The notes under the pieces are model-generated. The model saw only the letters and a list, made by a program, of their open reading frames with translations, had not been told where the DNA came from and did not search any database. 64,000 nucleotides of DNA from Polyangium spumosum (GTDB lineage Bacteria; Myxococcota_A; Polyangia; Polyangiales; Polyangiaceae), in NCBI RefSeq assembly GCF_009649845.1, contig NZ_WJIE01000002.1, positions 620,001-684,000 of the forward strand, written 5' to 3'. The stretch's first letter is position 1, and each line of letters starts with the position of its first letter. The position numbers and the translations under genes were made by a program. Positions 29,425 to 36,921 of this stretch are shown in pieces.

Positions 29425-30138
29425 ATGGATACACGTACACTCGTCGCTCTCGCCCTCGTCGGCCTCGGCGCCCTCTCCGGCTGCAAGGAGACCGTCGACT
29501 CGCAGAACATCCGCACCCAGGGCATCGCGGCCATCCTCTCCGCCACGGCCGAGAACGACCAGGAGACCCGCCTCATCGCCACGCTCAAGGTCGGCGGCGA
29601 CGAGAGCAACACCTACGTCGACCTCTCGGGCGGCGACCGCATCTTCGCCTCCGCGGGTGACCAGCGCGTCGAGATGAAGACCCAGGACACCGGCGTCTAC
29701 GAGGCCAAGTTCAACACGGCCGCCGAGGGCACCGAGTTCCTCGTCGACCTCCAGCGCGAGACCGACGACGACGCCCCCGCGAGCCGCGGCACCCTGCCCG
29801 CCCCCTTCGCGCTCACCATCGGCGCCTCGCAGGTCTCGCGCGCGGCCGACATCACCGTCACCTGGACGCCCTTCGACTCGAAGGACGACGTCCGCCTCGA
29901 GCTCAACGGCCCCTGCATCTTCCTCGAGACGATCGACGTCCCCGGCGACACGGGCACCCACACGATCCTCGCCAATAGCCTCCAGGCCACGGGCCCCTCG
30001 GACCAGCCCCCTCCGACCTGCGACGTCGAGGTCACCATGACCCGCTCGCGCAGCGGCACGACCGACGCGACCTTCGACAGCGAGAGCTCCTTCGTGCTCG
30101 AACAAGTTCGCAGCGGCAGCTTCACCTCGACGCCCTGA
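29425..30138 (+). CDS. Lipoprotein of unknown function (paralogue of the one at 57.4 kb)
   Basis: 237 residues with lipobox LSGC (Cys20). The mature protein is beta-rich: about 100 residues of ILSATAENDQETRLIATLKV type, then a second domain starting LPAPFALTIGASQVSRAADITVTW. The same two-domain order and the phrase PxPF.L......VSRA...I.W occur in the protein at 57442-58122, so they are paralogues. Two Cys in the second domain (PCIFLE, TCDVEV) may be disulfide-linked. Ligand unknown. Confidence 0.72.
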   Translation: MDTRTLVALALVGLGALSGCKETVDSQNIRTQGIAAILSATAENDQETRLIATLKVGGDESNTYVDLSGGDRIFASAGDQRVEMKTQDTGVYEAKFNTAAEGTEFLVDLQRETDDDAPASRGTLPAPFALTIGASQVSRAADITVTWTPFDSKDDVRLELNGPCIFLETIDVPGDTGTHTILANSLQATGPSDQPPPTCDVEVTMTRSRSGTTDATFDSESSFVLEQVRSGSFTSTP

Positions 30139-30160
30139 GAAGCGTTAGATTGCGGCGCGC

Positions 30161-31402
30161 ATGAAACACGCCGCTCCCCTCCTCTTCGCCTCCCTCCTCC
30201 TCACCGCCTGCAGCGAAGACCCCGCGCCGCCGGTCAACCCGCCGCCCCCCGAGCCCGTCGACGAGCGTTGCCCCGGCACCGGCGTCAGCAAGGGCCCGTG
30301 GTCCTTGCGCGTCGACCGCACCTCCGCCGTCGTCCGCTGGGAGACCTGCCGCGCGGACGTCGCCGGCGGCGTCCTCTTCAACCCCGAGGGCAGCGACGAG
30401 ATCCGCCAGGTCGACGCGACCGTCACCACCTACGAAGTCCCCGAGACCCGCAAGGCCCCCCTCGATCCGAGCGCCCCGCCCGACGAGGCCGGCACCTACT
30501 GGACACACGAGGCCGTGCTCTCGGACCTCCAGCCCGGCGCCTGCGTCCAGTACCACCTCGCGGCCGACCCGGCGGCGAAGGGCCGCGTCTGCGCCGCCAA
30601 GCCCGACGGCGCGCCGCTCCGCTTCCTCGCCATCGGCGACACGAACCCGGGCCTCAACCGCATCACGCTGAAGCTGCTCGACCAGGTCCTGCCGATGAAC
30701 CCCGATTTCACGCTGCACGGGGGCGACATCCAGTATTACGACTCCGGCCTCGAGACCTACGCCTCCTGGTTCCCCGCCATGCGCCCGCTGCTCGCCCAGG
30801 GCGCGATGTTCCCGGCGCTCGGCAATCACGAGCTCGAGGTCCCCGAGGAATACGAGGCCTATTACCGCCGCTTCTGGGGCGACGCCGGCTTCGACGGCGC
30901 GGGCGACCATTACCGCTTCGAATCGGGCGGCGTCTGGTTCTTCTCCCTCGACACCGAAAAACCCCTCGGCAAAGACTCCGAGCAAGGCAAATGGATCGCC
31001 GACTCCCTCGCCGACGCCGCGAGCAAGCCCGGGTATCGATTCTCGGTCGTCTTCCTCCACAAGCCCCTCGTCACGTGTGGCGACAAATCCGACGACCCGG
31101 TGACCCGCGCCGAGCTCGAGCCCATCTTCGTGCAGCACGGCGTCCGCCTCGTCATCCAGGCGCACCTGCACGGCTACGAGCGATTCGCCTTCCCCGACAT
31201 CACCTGGATCACCACGGGCGGCGGCGGCGCGACCCTCGTCGACGTCGACGAGAACATCGACCGCCCCGCCTGCGCGATGCGCGCCACCTCGGGCAGCGTA
31301 CGCCACGCCGTCCTCCTCGACGCGACGGGCAACACGCTCACGGGTCAGGTGATCGACGACAAGGGCGCCGTCTGGGATACCTTCACCCTCGAAGGCCCCT
31401 GA
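30161..31402 (+). CDS. Lipoprotein metallophosphoesterase, purple-acid-phosphatase-like
   Basis: 413 residues with lipobox LLTAC (Cys17). An N-terminal fibronectin-like/purple acid phosphatase N domain (to about residue 140, GPWSLRVDRTSAVVRWETC) precedes a calcineurin-like phosphoesterase. Metal-binding motifs in order: AIGDTNPG, LHGGDIQYYDSG, ALGNHELE, FLHKPL and IQAHLHGYERF. It hydrolyses phosphomonoesters or diesters outside the cytoplasm with a dinuclear metal centre. It lies 22 bp after the preceding lipoprotein gene and may be co-transcribed. Confidence 0.9.
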   Translation: MKHAAPLLFASLLLTACSEDPAPPVNPPPPEPVDERCPGTGVSKGPWSLRVDRTSAVVRWETCRADVAGGVLFNPEGSDEIRQVDATVTTYEVPETRKAPLDPSAPPDEAGTYWTHEAVLSDLQPGACVQYHLAADPAAKGRVCAAKPDGAPLRFLAIGDTNPGLNRITLKLLDQVLPMNPDFTLHGGDIQYYDSGLETYASWFPAMRPLLAQGAMFPALGNHELEVPEEYEAYYRRFWGDAGFDGAGDHYRFESGGVWFFSLDTEKPLGKDSEQGKWIADSLADAASKPGYRFSVVFLHKPLVTCGDKSDDPVTRAELEPIFVQHGVRLVIQAHLHGYERFAFPDITWITTGGGGATLVDVDENIDRPACAMRATSGSVRHAVLLDATGNTLTGQVIDDKGAVWDTFTLEGP

Positions 31403-31464
31403 ACGTACGTCCCCGCGTGGCCTCGACGCGCCGCCCCAAACGTGCTCGCCTCCGCGAACGCTGC

Positions 31465-31494
31465 TTGACGCCGCGAACCCCCGCTCGATAGTAA
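31465..31494 (+). promoter_or_regulatory. Candidate promoter, possibly leaderless
   Basis: TTGACG (31465-31470), an 18-bp spacer, and TAGTAA (31489-31494), which ends six bases before ATG 31501. No ribosome-binding site lies between. Confidence 0.45.
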
Positions 31495-31500
31495 TCATTC

Positions 31501-32136
31501 ATGCGACGCGGCGATCGCCTGGGAAAAGCCCTCCTCCTCTCGCTCTCGTGCGCCGCCCTCCTGCTCCTCTCGAGCAGCGCGCGCGCAGACGACGAAGACC
31601 CGCGGCGACTCAAGCCAAAGTACGGCCTCTTCGGGACCGGCTTCCACATCGAAGCCGGCGCGGGCGTCTACCAGGTCCTCGGCCAGGGCGGCTTCGTCCC
31701 GGGCATCTATCCCCGCGCCGCGCTGGAGCTACACCTCGGCCCACATTTCTCGATCCCGGTCGTCGCCCGCTTCCAGACCGCCGTCGACCCGAGCGCAGGC
31801 GCCCCCGACTTCGCCCAGCTCTCCATCGCCCCCGGCCTCAACTTCCGCCTACGCGAGCTCGACTGGCCCGTCGCCCTCGTCTTCGGCGCCGCCGTCCGCG
31901 TCGGCCGCTTCTCCGCAAGCCAAGAGCTCGTCGACGCCAAAGTCGAAGCCGCCGACGACGCCGGCGCGCAGGAAGCCCTCGGCTTCCCCCTCGCCCCCGA
32001 AGCCACCGTGAAGCTGGAATGGTGGATCGCCTCCGCCTTCGTCGCGAAGATCAGCGCCACCTACGCCCCCGTCTTCGTGAACAAGCAGCCCATCCACAAC
32101 ATCGAAGAAGCTCTCGCCGTCGCGCTTGTGTTCTGA
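31501..32136 (+). CDS. Secreted beta-barrel-like envelope protein
   Basis: 211 residues with a signal peptide (hydrophobic core about residues 9-26, cleavage near ARA-DD). The mature part alternates hydrophobic and polar residues with Gly turns (FHIEAGAGVYQVLGQGG, LNFRLRELDWPVALVFGAAV) and ends ...VALVF with a terminal Phe, typical of outer-membrane barrels. No cysteine is needed in the mature part. Function not recognised. Confidence 0.68.
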   Translation: MRRGDRLGKALLLSLSCAALLLLSSSARADDEDPRRLKPKYGLFGTGFHIEAGAGVYQVLGQGGFVPGIYPRAALELHLGPHFSIPVVARFQTAVDPSAGAPDFAQLSIAPGLNFRLRELDWPVALVFGAAVRVGRFSASQELVDAKVEAADDAGAQEALGFPLAPEATVKLEWWIASAFVAKISATYAPVFVNKQPIHNIEEALAVALVF

Positions 32137-32146
32137 GGGCGCCGCG

Positions 32147-32262
32147 CTGGGGCGCCGCCCCAGGCCCCGGCAGGGGTTGTCCACCCCTGCACCCGGACCA
32201 GGCACGGCCTGGACCGAAGGGGGAAGAACTGCGCGATGCGCAGTTCTTCCCACGGGCCCGTG
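32147..32262. repeat. Cluster of five consecutive perfect or near-perfect hairpins
   Basis: Between two convergent genes lie, in order, stems 32147-32154/32156-32163 (8 bp), 32170-32177/32183-32190 (8 bp), 32198-32203/32207-32212 (6 bp, extendable), 32222-32234/32238-32250 (13 bp, GAT loop) and the palindrome CACGGGCCCGTG (32251-32262). The 13-bp stem is terminator-like but lacks a U-tract. The whole may be a mosaic extragenic repeat serving as a bidirectional terminator. Confidence 0.6.
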
Positions 32263-32273
32263 AGAGCCGAGCG

Positions 32274-32963
32274 TTAGCCCTCGCCGATGGACGCTTCGAG
32301 CTCTTCGGCCGGCTCGTTCTTGGGTTTGCGGCCCTCCTCGATGATCGGGAAGATCACGTCCTGCAGCTCGCGATTGCGCGGGAAGGCGGCGCGGACGATA
32401 CCCATCGCTCTGTCCACCGCGTCGTGATGCGCGTCGCGCAGGGCGAGCTCGACCTTGAAGGCCTCGTCGTGCGCGGCGAGCGCGCCGAGGTGAGCGGCGA
32501 CCGCGCCCTCCAGCGTCGCGAGGGCGGCTTCGAGCTTCGGCGACCAGGCGTCTCGATAGGCGTCGATCCCGGAGAGCTTCGCGTTCTGGAGCCGTTCGAC
32601 GAGCTCCTTCATGGGTTTGACCTGGCGTTTCCCCATGGGAATGACCACGGGCCGGATCCCTCTCGGAAACAGACACGCGCAGATTCGACCGCGCCGTCCG
32701 CCGTCCTCGATCTCCGCGGCGCGTAGGGCCGAACGAATCACGCGCTCGGCGCCCACCTCGGCGAACCGAAGCGCGGCGCGGCTCTGGAGGACGGGGATAC
32801 GCAGCGCGCGGCGCTTGTCCTGCTGCGCCCCGAGCGCCTCGGTCACGGCCAGGATGTCATTCGCGGCGGGAGCGGTCTCCGGGAATTGCGAGAGGCCGGC
32901 GGCGAGCTCGAAGCCATACTCGACACGGATATCCGAAGCAGCCTTGTGCGAATACTTGCGCAT
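32274..32963 (-). CDS. Hypothetical protein, helical
   Basis: 229 residues, no signal peptide or TM segment. It is Ala/Glu/Arg-rich and mostly helical, including a stretch LEAALATLEGAVAAHLGALA that could be a coiled coil, and a central CACLFPRG segment with two cysteines. I recognise no family, though its style is that of multi-copy myxobacterial hypotheticals. It diverges from the toxin gene at 33.5 kb, with a 539-bp region holding a tandem repeat array between them. Its 3' end faces the hairpin cluster. Confidence 0.6.
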   Translation of the reverse strand: MRKYSHKAASDIRVEYGFELAAGLSQFPETAPAANDILAVTEALGAQQDKRRALRIPVLQSRAALRFAEVGAERVIRSALRAAEIEDGGRRGRICACLFPRGIRPVVIPMGKRQVKPMKELVERLQNAKLSGIDAYRDAWSPKLEAALATLEGAVAAHLGALAAHDEAFKVELALRDAHHDAVDRAMGIVRAAFPRNRELQDVIFPIIEEGRKPKNEPAEELEASIGEG

Positions 32964-33112
32964 GATCGTTTCCCTGGGCCCAAGGCCCGGTGTGGTTGGT
33001 TTTCGGCAGCCCGTGCGGCGGGGGTGCGCGCCTGGGTTTTTGTTGAACGGGGAGCGGAGAAATCCATTCGGAGAGAGCAGGGATTCGACGATTGTCGTGG
33101 AGAGCGGGGGTG

Positions 33113-33381
33113 GACGGGCGTCAGGCGAGGCTCCTCGGGGTGAGGAGCAAAGGTTGACGGGCGTCAGGGCTGGCTCCTCGCCGCGGGGAGCGGTGGTGGA
33201 CGGGCGTCAGGGGGCGCTCCTCGCGATGGGGAGCGGTGGTTGACGGGCGTCAGGGGGCGCTCCTCGCGATGGGGAGCGTGGGGGGACGGGCGTCAGGGGG
33301 TGGGCCTCGCAATGGGGAACGTGGGTGGATGGGCGTCGGGGGGCGCTCCTCGGGACGAGGAACGAGGGTTGATGGGTGGCG
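33113..33381. repeat. 43-bp tandem repeat array with a dyad and a hairpin in each unit
   Basis: Unit starts are at 33113, 33156, 33199, 33242, 33285, 33328 and 33371 (last partial), an exact 43-bp period. Each unit opens with GACGGGCGTC (a palindrome, GATGGGCGTC in unit 6) and then has GCTCCTCG-NNN-YGGGGAGC, an 8-bp hairpin with 3-nt loop kept by G-C/G-U and A-U/G-U swaps in most units; unit 5 is weaker. It occupies about half of the 539-bp gap between divergent genes; the rest shows only one degenerate half-unit (33070-33112). No spacers, so not CRISPR. Confidence 0.85.
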
Positions 33382-33502
33382 GGGGGGCCGACTGGCTTTC
33401 TCACGGACAGACTACGTCCGCGCGTCCCGTCTTTTGCCTTGCCCGACCCGTTCGTCCCCCTGATAGATAGGGGCCAGACCTCATCCGAGGAGGGGATTCC
33501 AG

Positions 33503-34846
33503 ATGAGACGAGGGGATTTCTTCGTCGCGGCGCTCGTCGTCGCGGCGTTCGTCGCATTCTTGTGCGTTTTGACCGGGTGCGCCGCGTCGCGCGACCCGCT
33601 CATGGCCCGGGTCTTCGAGGCGCCGAACGTCATTCACGTCTGCGTGCGTCCGCCGAACGTGCCGAAGAATCAGGCGTCCTGGGCCGTCACCGCCAGCGGC
33701 GATCCCCTGACCGCGCCCTCGGAGGTGGACATTGCGAGGCGAAATGGCCTCGCGGTGTACGTGTTCGACCCGAATGCACCTCCCCGGAGCGCGAAGCTCT
33801 TGCCGATTCCGCACCATCGGCTCGAATGCCCGGCGCCGCCGAAGCCTCGTGTCGTCATGGCGAAGGTGGAGGGTGAGGGCGAGAAGAAGAAAGAGGAGAC
33901 CAAAAAGGTCGAGCCCTCGAAGCCGAAGCCGCGGCCGATGGCCAAGCGGATCGAGTGGTGTCCGGAGGCGGGACACACGCGGCGGCGTGGCGACACGGGT
34001 TCCCGTACCTGCACGAGAGTCGTCGTCCGGGCCCGCACGGAGCCCGTCGTTGTCGTGGAGAGCCCCCGCGACGTCGAGCCCTCCCGGCGGTGCCAGGACC
34101 CGGGACAGACGCGGCGGCGTCGTGGCTCAGGCTCGCGGATTTGCACGAAGGTCCTCGTCGAGGACCGCATGGAGCCCGTCGTCGTCGCGGAGAACCGGCC
34201 GCTCCCGGTCGAGCCACCCGTGCCGAAGGACCCGAGCGAGGTAGAACCGGGTGACGTATGGCAATACGAGACCTGGCGCCAAACGCCCGAGGAGACCACG
34301 CGCCTCGAACGAGCTTACGAGTGCATCAAGGGGTTTTGCCATTCGCGGCACAAGAACTTCCAGCCGAAGGCCGGGAAGAAGCCGGCCGGGACGCACAATG
34401 GGCAGTCGTTGTCAACGGGGAGCGACGGGGGAGCGAGCGCGCCGAAGACGACGGTCAAGACGAGGACGCGGCCCTTCGGGAAGCCGAAAGGGGCGAAGCC
34501 GAAGGGCGGGGCGGCGGGGCAGGCGGGCAACGGGAGCGCGGCGGATCCTCCAGCGCAGGTCAAACCGAAGCGAGGGGGCGAGACGCCGGCGGCGGCGCGG
34601 GGGCGGGAGGCGCATGAGGAGTTCAAGAAGAAGGTCGAGAAAAAGAAGGGAGAGGGGTGGAGGGCCAACAAGCGTATCAAAGGGCAGGATGGCAAGTACG
34701 TGGTCCCCGACGCGATCACGCCCAAAGGTCACCCGATCGAGCTGAAGCCGAACACGCCGACTGGTAAAGAAGCAGGCAAACGCCAGATGAAGAAGTACGA
34801 AGCCGCCACGGGCAAGAAGGGGCGTGTGATCTATTATGAACCCTAA
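33503..34846 (+). CDS. SitA-like lipoprotein toxin with C-terminal PD-(D/E)XK nuclease domain
   Basis: 447 residues. The signal ends in lipobox LTGC (Cys26), so the protein should be lipidated. Then come a compact domain (to about 115), a Lys/Glu/Pro-rich linker, two 44-residue repeats each with a CX16C pair (Cys153/170, Cys197/214), a Lys/Gly/Pro-rich linker, and a C-terminal restriction-endonuclease-like toxin domain (about 367-447) with GREAHEEF, PDAI (Asp403), IELK (Glu413, Lys415) and QMKKY (Gln428). This is the layout of polymorphic toxins. The lipoprotein form matches SitA toxins, which spread between Myxococcus cells by outer-membrane exchange. GAGGAGGGG precedes the ATG, and the gene overlaps the putative immunity gene by 11 bp. 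Confidence 0.78.
   Translation: MRRGDFFVAALVVAAFVAFLCVLTGCAASRDPLMARVFEAPNVIHVCVRPPNVPKNQASWAVTASGDPLTAPSEVDIARRNGLAVYVFDPNAPPRSAKLLPIPHHRLECPAPPKPRVVMAKVEGEGEKKKEETKKVEPSKPKPRPMAKRIEWCPEAGHTRRRGDTGSRTCTRVVVRARTEPVVVVESPRDVEPSRRCQDPGQTRRRRGSGSRICTKVLVEDRMEPVVVAENRPLPVEPPVPKDPSEVEPGDVWQYETWRQTPEETTRLERAYECIKGFCHSRHKNFQPKAGKKPAGTHNGQSLSTGSDGGASAPKTTVKTRTRPFGKPKGAKPKGGAAGQAGNGSAADPPAQVKPKRGGETPAAARGREAHEEFKKKVEKKKGEGWRANKRIKGQDGKYVVPDAITPKGHPIELKPNTPTGKEAGKRQMKKYEAATGKKGRVIYYEP
33959..34222 (+). repeat. In-frame duplication of 44 codons in the toxin gene
   Basis: Copies 33959-34090 and 34091-34222 encode the pattern C....G.TRRR..GSR.CT.V.V..R.EPVVV.E. Both keep a cysteine pair, suggesting a small disulfide-stabilised module repeated in the linker or delivery region. 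Confidence 0.7.
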
Positions 34847-35495
34847 GCGAGTCCTGCGGGACCGAATGAGCCACATCTTCAAGACGTGGGTCACGCCCAC
34901 GCTCCACGAAGCAGGCTTCAAGAAACGAGGGAGCGTGTACGTGCGGGATCTGGGGAGCCTCCAGCACCTCTTCCAGCACGAGAGCGACGACCTCAACACG
35001 GCCGAGAAGTACAGCTTCACGACGAATTGTGGGGTCTACGTGCCGGGGGTCTTTCCGGAGTTCGCCAATCCGCACCTCGAAGAGCCCAAGGCGCCTCAAC
35101 CACCGGACGGAATCTTGAACGTGAGGCCCGGAATGCTGACACCAGCGGGCGACACGTGGTGGGAGCTCACGTCCTCCGATGGCCCCGAGAAGGACGACGA
35201 AGTCGGGCAGGAGCTGCGGAGGCTCGTGGAAGTCGCGGCCCTGCCGTTCTTCGATCGGTTCCGCGACGAACGCGCGGTCGCGGAGTTCCTCTCGCAGCCC
35301 CGCAGGAAGGAGGACCGGCACGTCATGCCCTTCGAGGAGACATTCGAGCTCTGTTATGCGGCGATCCTCTGGAAGCGGCTCGGGTGCAAGGACAGGTGTC
35401 GCGAGTGCATCGAGCGGGAGCGGTCGAAGACCAAGAAGCGTTATAGCCCCTTGCCCGAGAAGTTCCTGGCCCGGTTCTCTTGTGACGACGATTGA
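34836..35495 (+). CDS. DUF4304-type putative immunity protein
   Basis: 219 residues, start codon inside the 3' end of the toxin gene (11-bp overlap). The N-terminal half matches the DUF4304 pattern: L..AGFKKRGSVYVRDLGSL..L.QHESDD, then FTTNCGVYVPGVFPEF. DUF4304 proteins commonly sit beside polymorphic toxins. No signal peptide, so it is cytoplasmic, as expected for protection from a nuclease. The C-terminus holds a cluster of cysteines (CKDRCREC). It is the predicted SitI-like partner of the preceding toxin; the pairing is inferred from position. Confidence 0.75.
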   Translation: MNPKRVLRDRMSHIFKTWVTPTLHEAGFKKRGSVYVRDLGSLQHLFQHESDDLNTAEKYSFTTNCGVYVPGVFPEFANPHLEEPKAPQPPDGILNVRPGMLTPAGDTWWELTSSDGPEKDDEVGQELRRLVEVAALPFFDRFRDERAVAEFLSQPRRKEDRHVMPFEETFELCYAAILWKRLGCKDRCRECIERERSKTKKRYSPLPEKFLARFSCDDD

Positions 35496-35718
35496 CGTGG
35501 TCTCCGGAGAGCCGCTCCAGTGCGCCAGCGCTTGCGCGTCCTTCTTCCTTCGGGGCGCTGCGGAAGTTCCCGCTTCGCAGGCTCACGCCTGGATCACCTG
35601 ACGAGCAAGTCATCGACGACGCGACGCGGGCCGCGCTGAGTGAAGCGCGGGCCGCGGGGTTTTCGTCGCGGGGGCATTTGATCCGGGCAAGGATCCTTAT
35701 GCGGCGTATGCGGACGCG
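35492..35718 (+). pseudogene. Out-of-frame 5' part of the second toxin gene
   Basis: A frame opens at TTG 35492, overlapping the DUF4304 stop (TTGA), and reads through LRRLTPGSPDEQVIDDATRA to about 35656. Sense then continues in the -1 frame as VFVAGAFDPGKDPYAAYADA into the gene at 35719. The switch lies at the G4T4 tract 35656-35663. One added base would join both parts into about 476 residues. Mutation, sequencing error or slippage are all possible. Neither part has a signal peptide. Confidence 0.5.
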
Positions 35719-36921
35719 GTGATCGCGGCGCTGTCGGAGGACGTGCTGGGCAGCGTGGTCGTCAATCGCGCGGACTTCGTGACACACGTGCGGGCGTGGC
35801 GCGCGAACATGGCGGCGATCGAGAAGGCGCTGCTCGCGCGGCTGAGCGTGTCGCAGGCGGAGACGGCGGCGTTCCTGAATGCGCAGATCCGGGTCACGAA
35901 CTACGTGAAGCAGTTCATGGACGCGTCGGATTGGTTCCTGGATTCGCCGGTGCCGGCGGATCTGCGGGCGCAGGTGGACGGGGTCCTGCGAACTGCTTTT
36001 GGCCCGCTGGCCGAGGAGATGAAGGATAACCTCAACCAGTGGGACGGGTTCACGCTGAACCTCGAAGAGACCCAGCTCGTGGAGACGATCCGCGCGTTCG
36101 CGGGGGCGGTCTCCGCGGTCGACGGGGTCGTGGGTCCGTATGTCGAGGTGATGCAAACGCTGGTGCACGCGACCACGCGGATCGGCATTGGATTCGTGCC
36201 GTATGTGGGGCCGGCGCTCGACCTTTGCGAGGCGGTGACGGGGAAGCGGTTCTGTTTGCCCGGGGGCGAGGAGTTATCGACGGAGGAGCGGATCTTCTCG
36301 GGGGTGGGATTTGGGTTCGGGCAGATCACGAAGGCCTGGGCGGGGATCAAGGCGGCGGGGGTCCAGCCGGGGGCGAAGGTCGTCGCGGCGGGGATTGTCG
36401 GGTACAGTGACGAGTTTCTCGATGTGTTTCGAGCGAACCGGAGGGGGACGTATAAAGGTCTCAGCGGCGCAATCGAAAGCGCCAAGAATGCCGGAAACGT
36501 GTTCGAGCAGCAAGCGGGGATCTACTTGATGACGAAGCGGGGCCACAAGATGCTGGCCGTCGGAGACGGCGCGGTGCGGCGGGTGCTCGGGATCCCGCCG
36601 TCGCATGTCCGCGGGCTCTCCAGCGCATGTGACTACATATCGGTCTCGCCGACAGGCAAACTCGTCCTCAGCGAAGTCAAGGGAGGCACGAAGGGGCCGG
36701 TCAACGTGGGAAAGGCAGCCTCCCAGCTCGACAAGACCTTGGCCAAGCTGGTAGAGAAGAACCTCGCCGACAGTGTGGAGCGTCTGCAGATCATCAGGCA
36801 AGAGGGGTCGACGCTGAGCGGTGGTTACGGTTTGAAAGACGGGAAGTTGGTCGACTCCACGGGGAAGTTCGTGACCATGACCGGGAGGCCCGACCTCGTC
36901 GTCTGGGTGGTGGAGCTATGA
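35719..36921 (+). CDS. Polymorphic toxin: pre-toxin TG-like linker plus PD-(D/E)XK nuclease domain
   Basis: 400 residues in the intact frame from GTG 35719; the natural N-terminus probably lies upstream beyond a frameshift. A helical region (1-150) is followed by a pre-toxin TG-like segment (about 153-195: FVPYVGPALDLCEAVTGK...LSTEERIFSG) and a C-terminal toxin domain from about 258. That domain has CDYISV (Asp305) and LSEVKGGT (Glu319, Lys321), the D...E-x-K core of restriction-endonuclease-fold nucleases. There is no signal or lipobox, unlike the first toxin. It overlaps the next gene by 4 bp. It may be an orphan cassette able to recombine with the upstream delivery region. Confidence 0.68.
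   Translation: MIAALSEDVLGSVVVNRADFVTHVRAWRANMAAIEKALLARLSVSQAETAAFLNAQIRVTNYVKQFMDASDWFLDSPVPADLRAQVDGVLRTAFGPLAEEMKDNLNQWDGFTLNLEETQLVETIRAFAGAVSAVDGVVGPYVEVMQTLVHATTRIGIGFVPYVGPALDLCEAVTGKRFCLPGGEELSTEERIFSGVGFGFGQITKAWAGIKAAGVQPGAKVVAAGIVGYSDEFLDVFRANRRGTYKGLSGAIESAKNAGNVFEQQAGIYLMTKRGHKMLAVGDGAVRRVLGIPPSHVRGLSSACDYISVSPTGKLVLSEVKGGTKGPVNVGKAASQLDKTLAKLVEKNLADSVERLQIIRQEGSTLSGGYGLKDGKLVDSTGKFVTMTGRPDLVVWVVEL

Noticed and set aside
33113-33381. Possible CRISPR array
   Set aside because: The 43-bp units abut directly with no unique spacers and no cas genes are present.
35656-35663. Canonical programmed -1 slippery heptamer
   Set aside because: GGGGTTTT is present, but the frame does not place it as X XXY YYZ and no downstream structure is obvious; mutation or a sequencing error is simpler.
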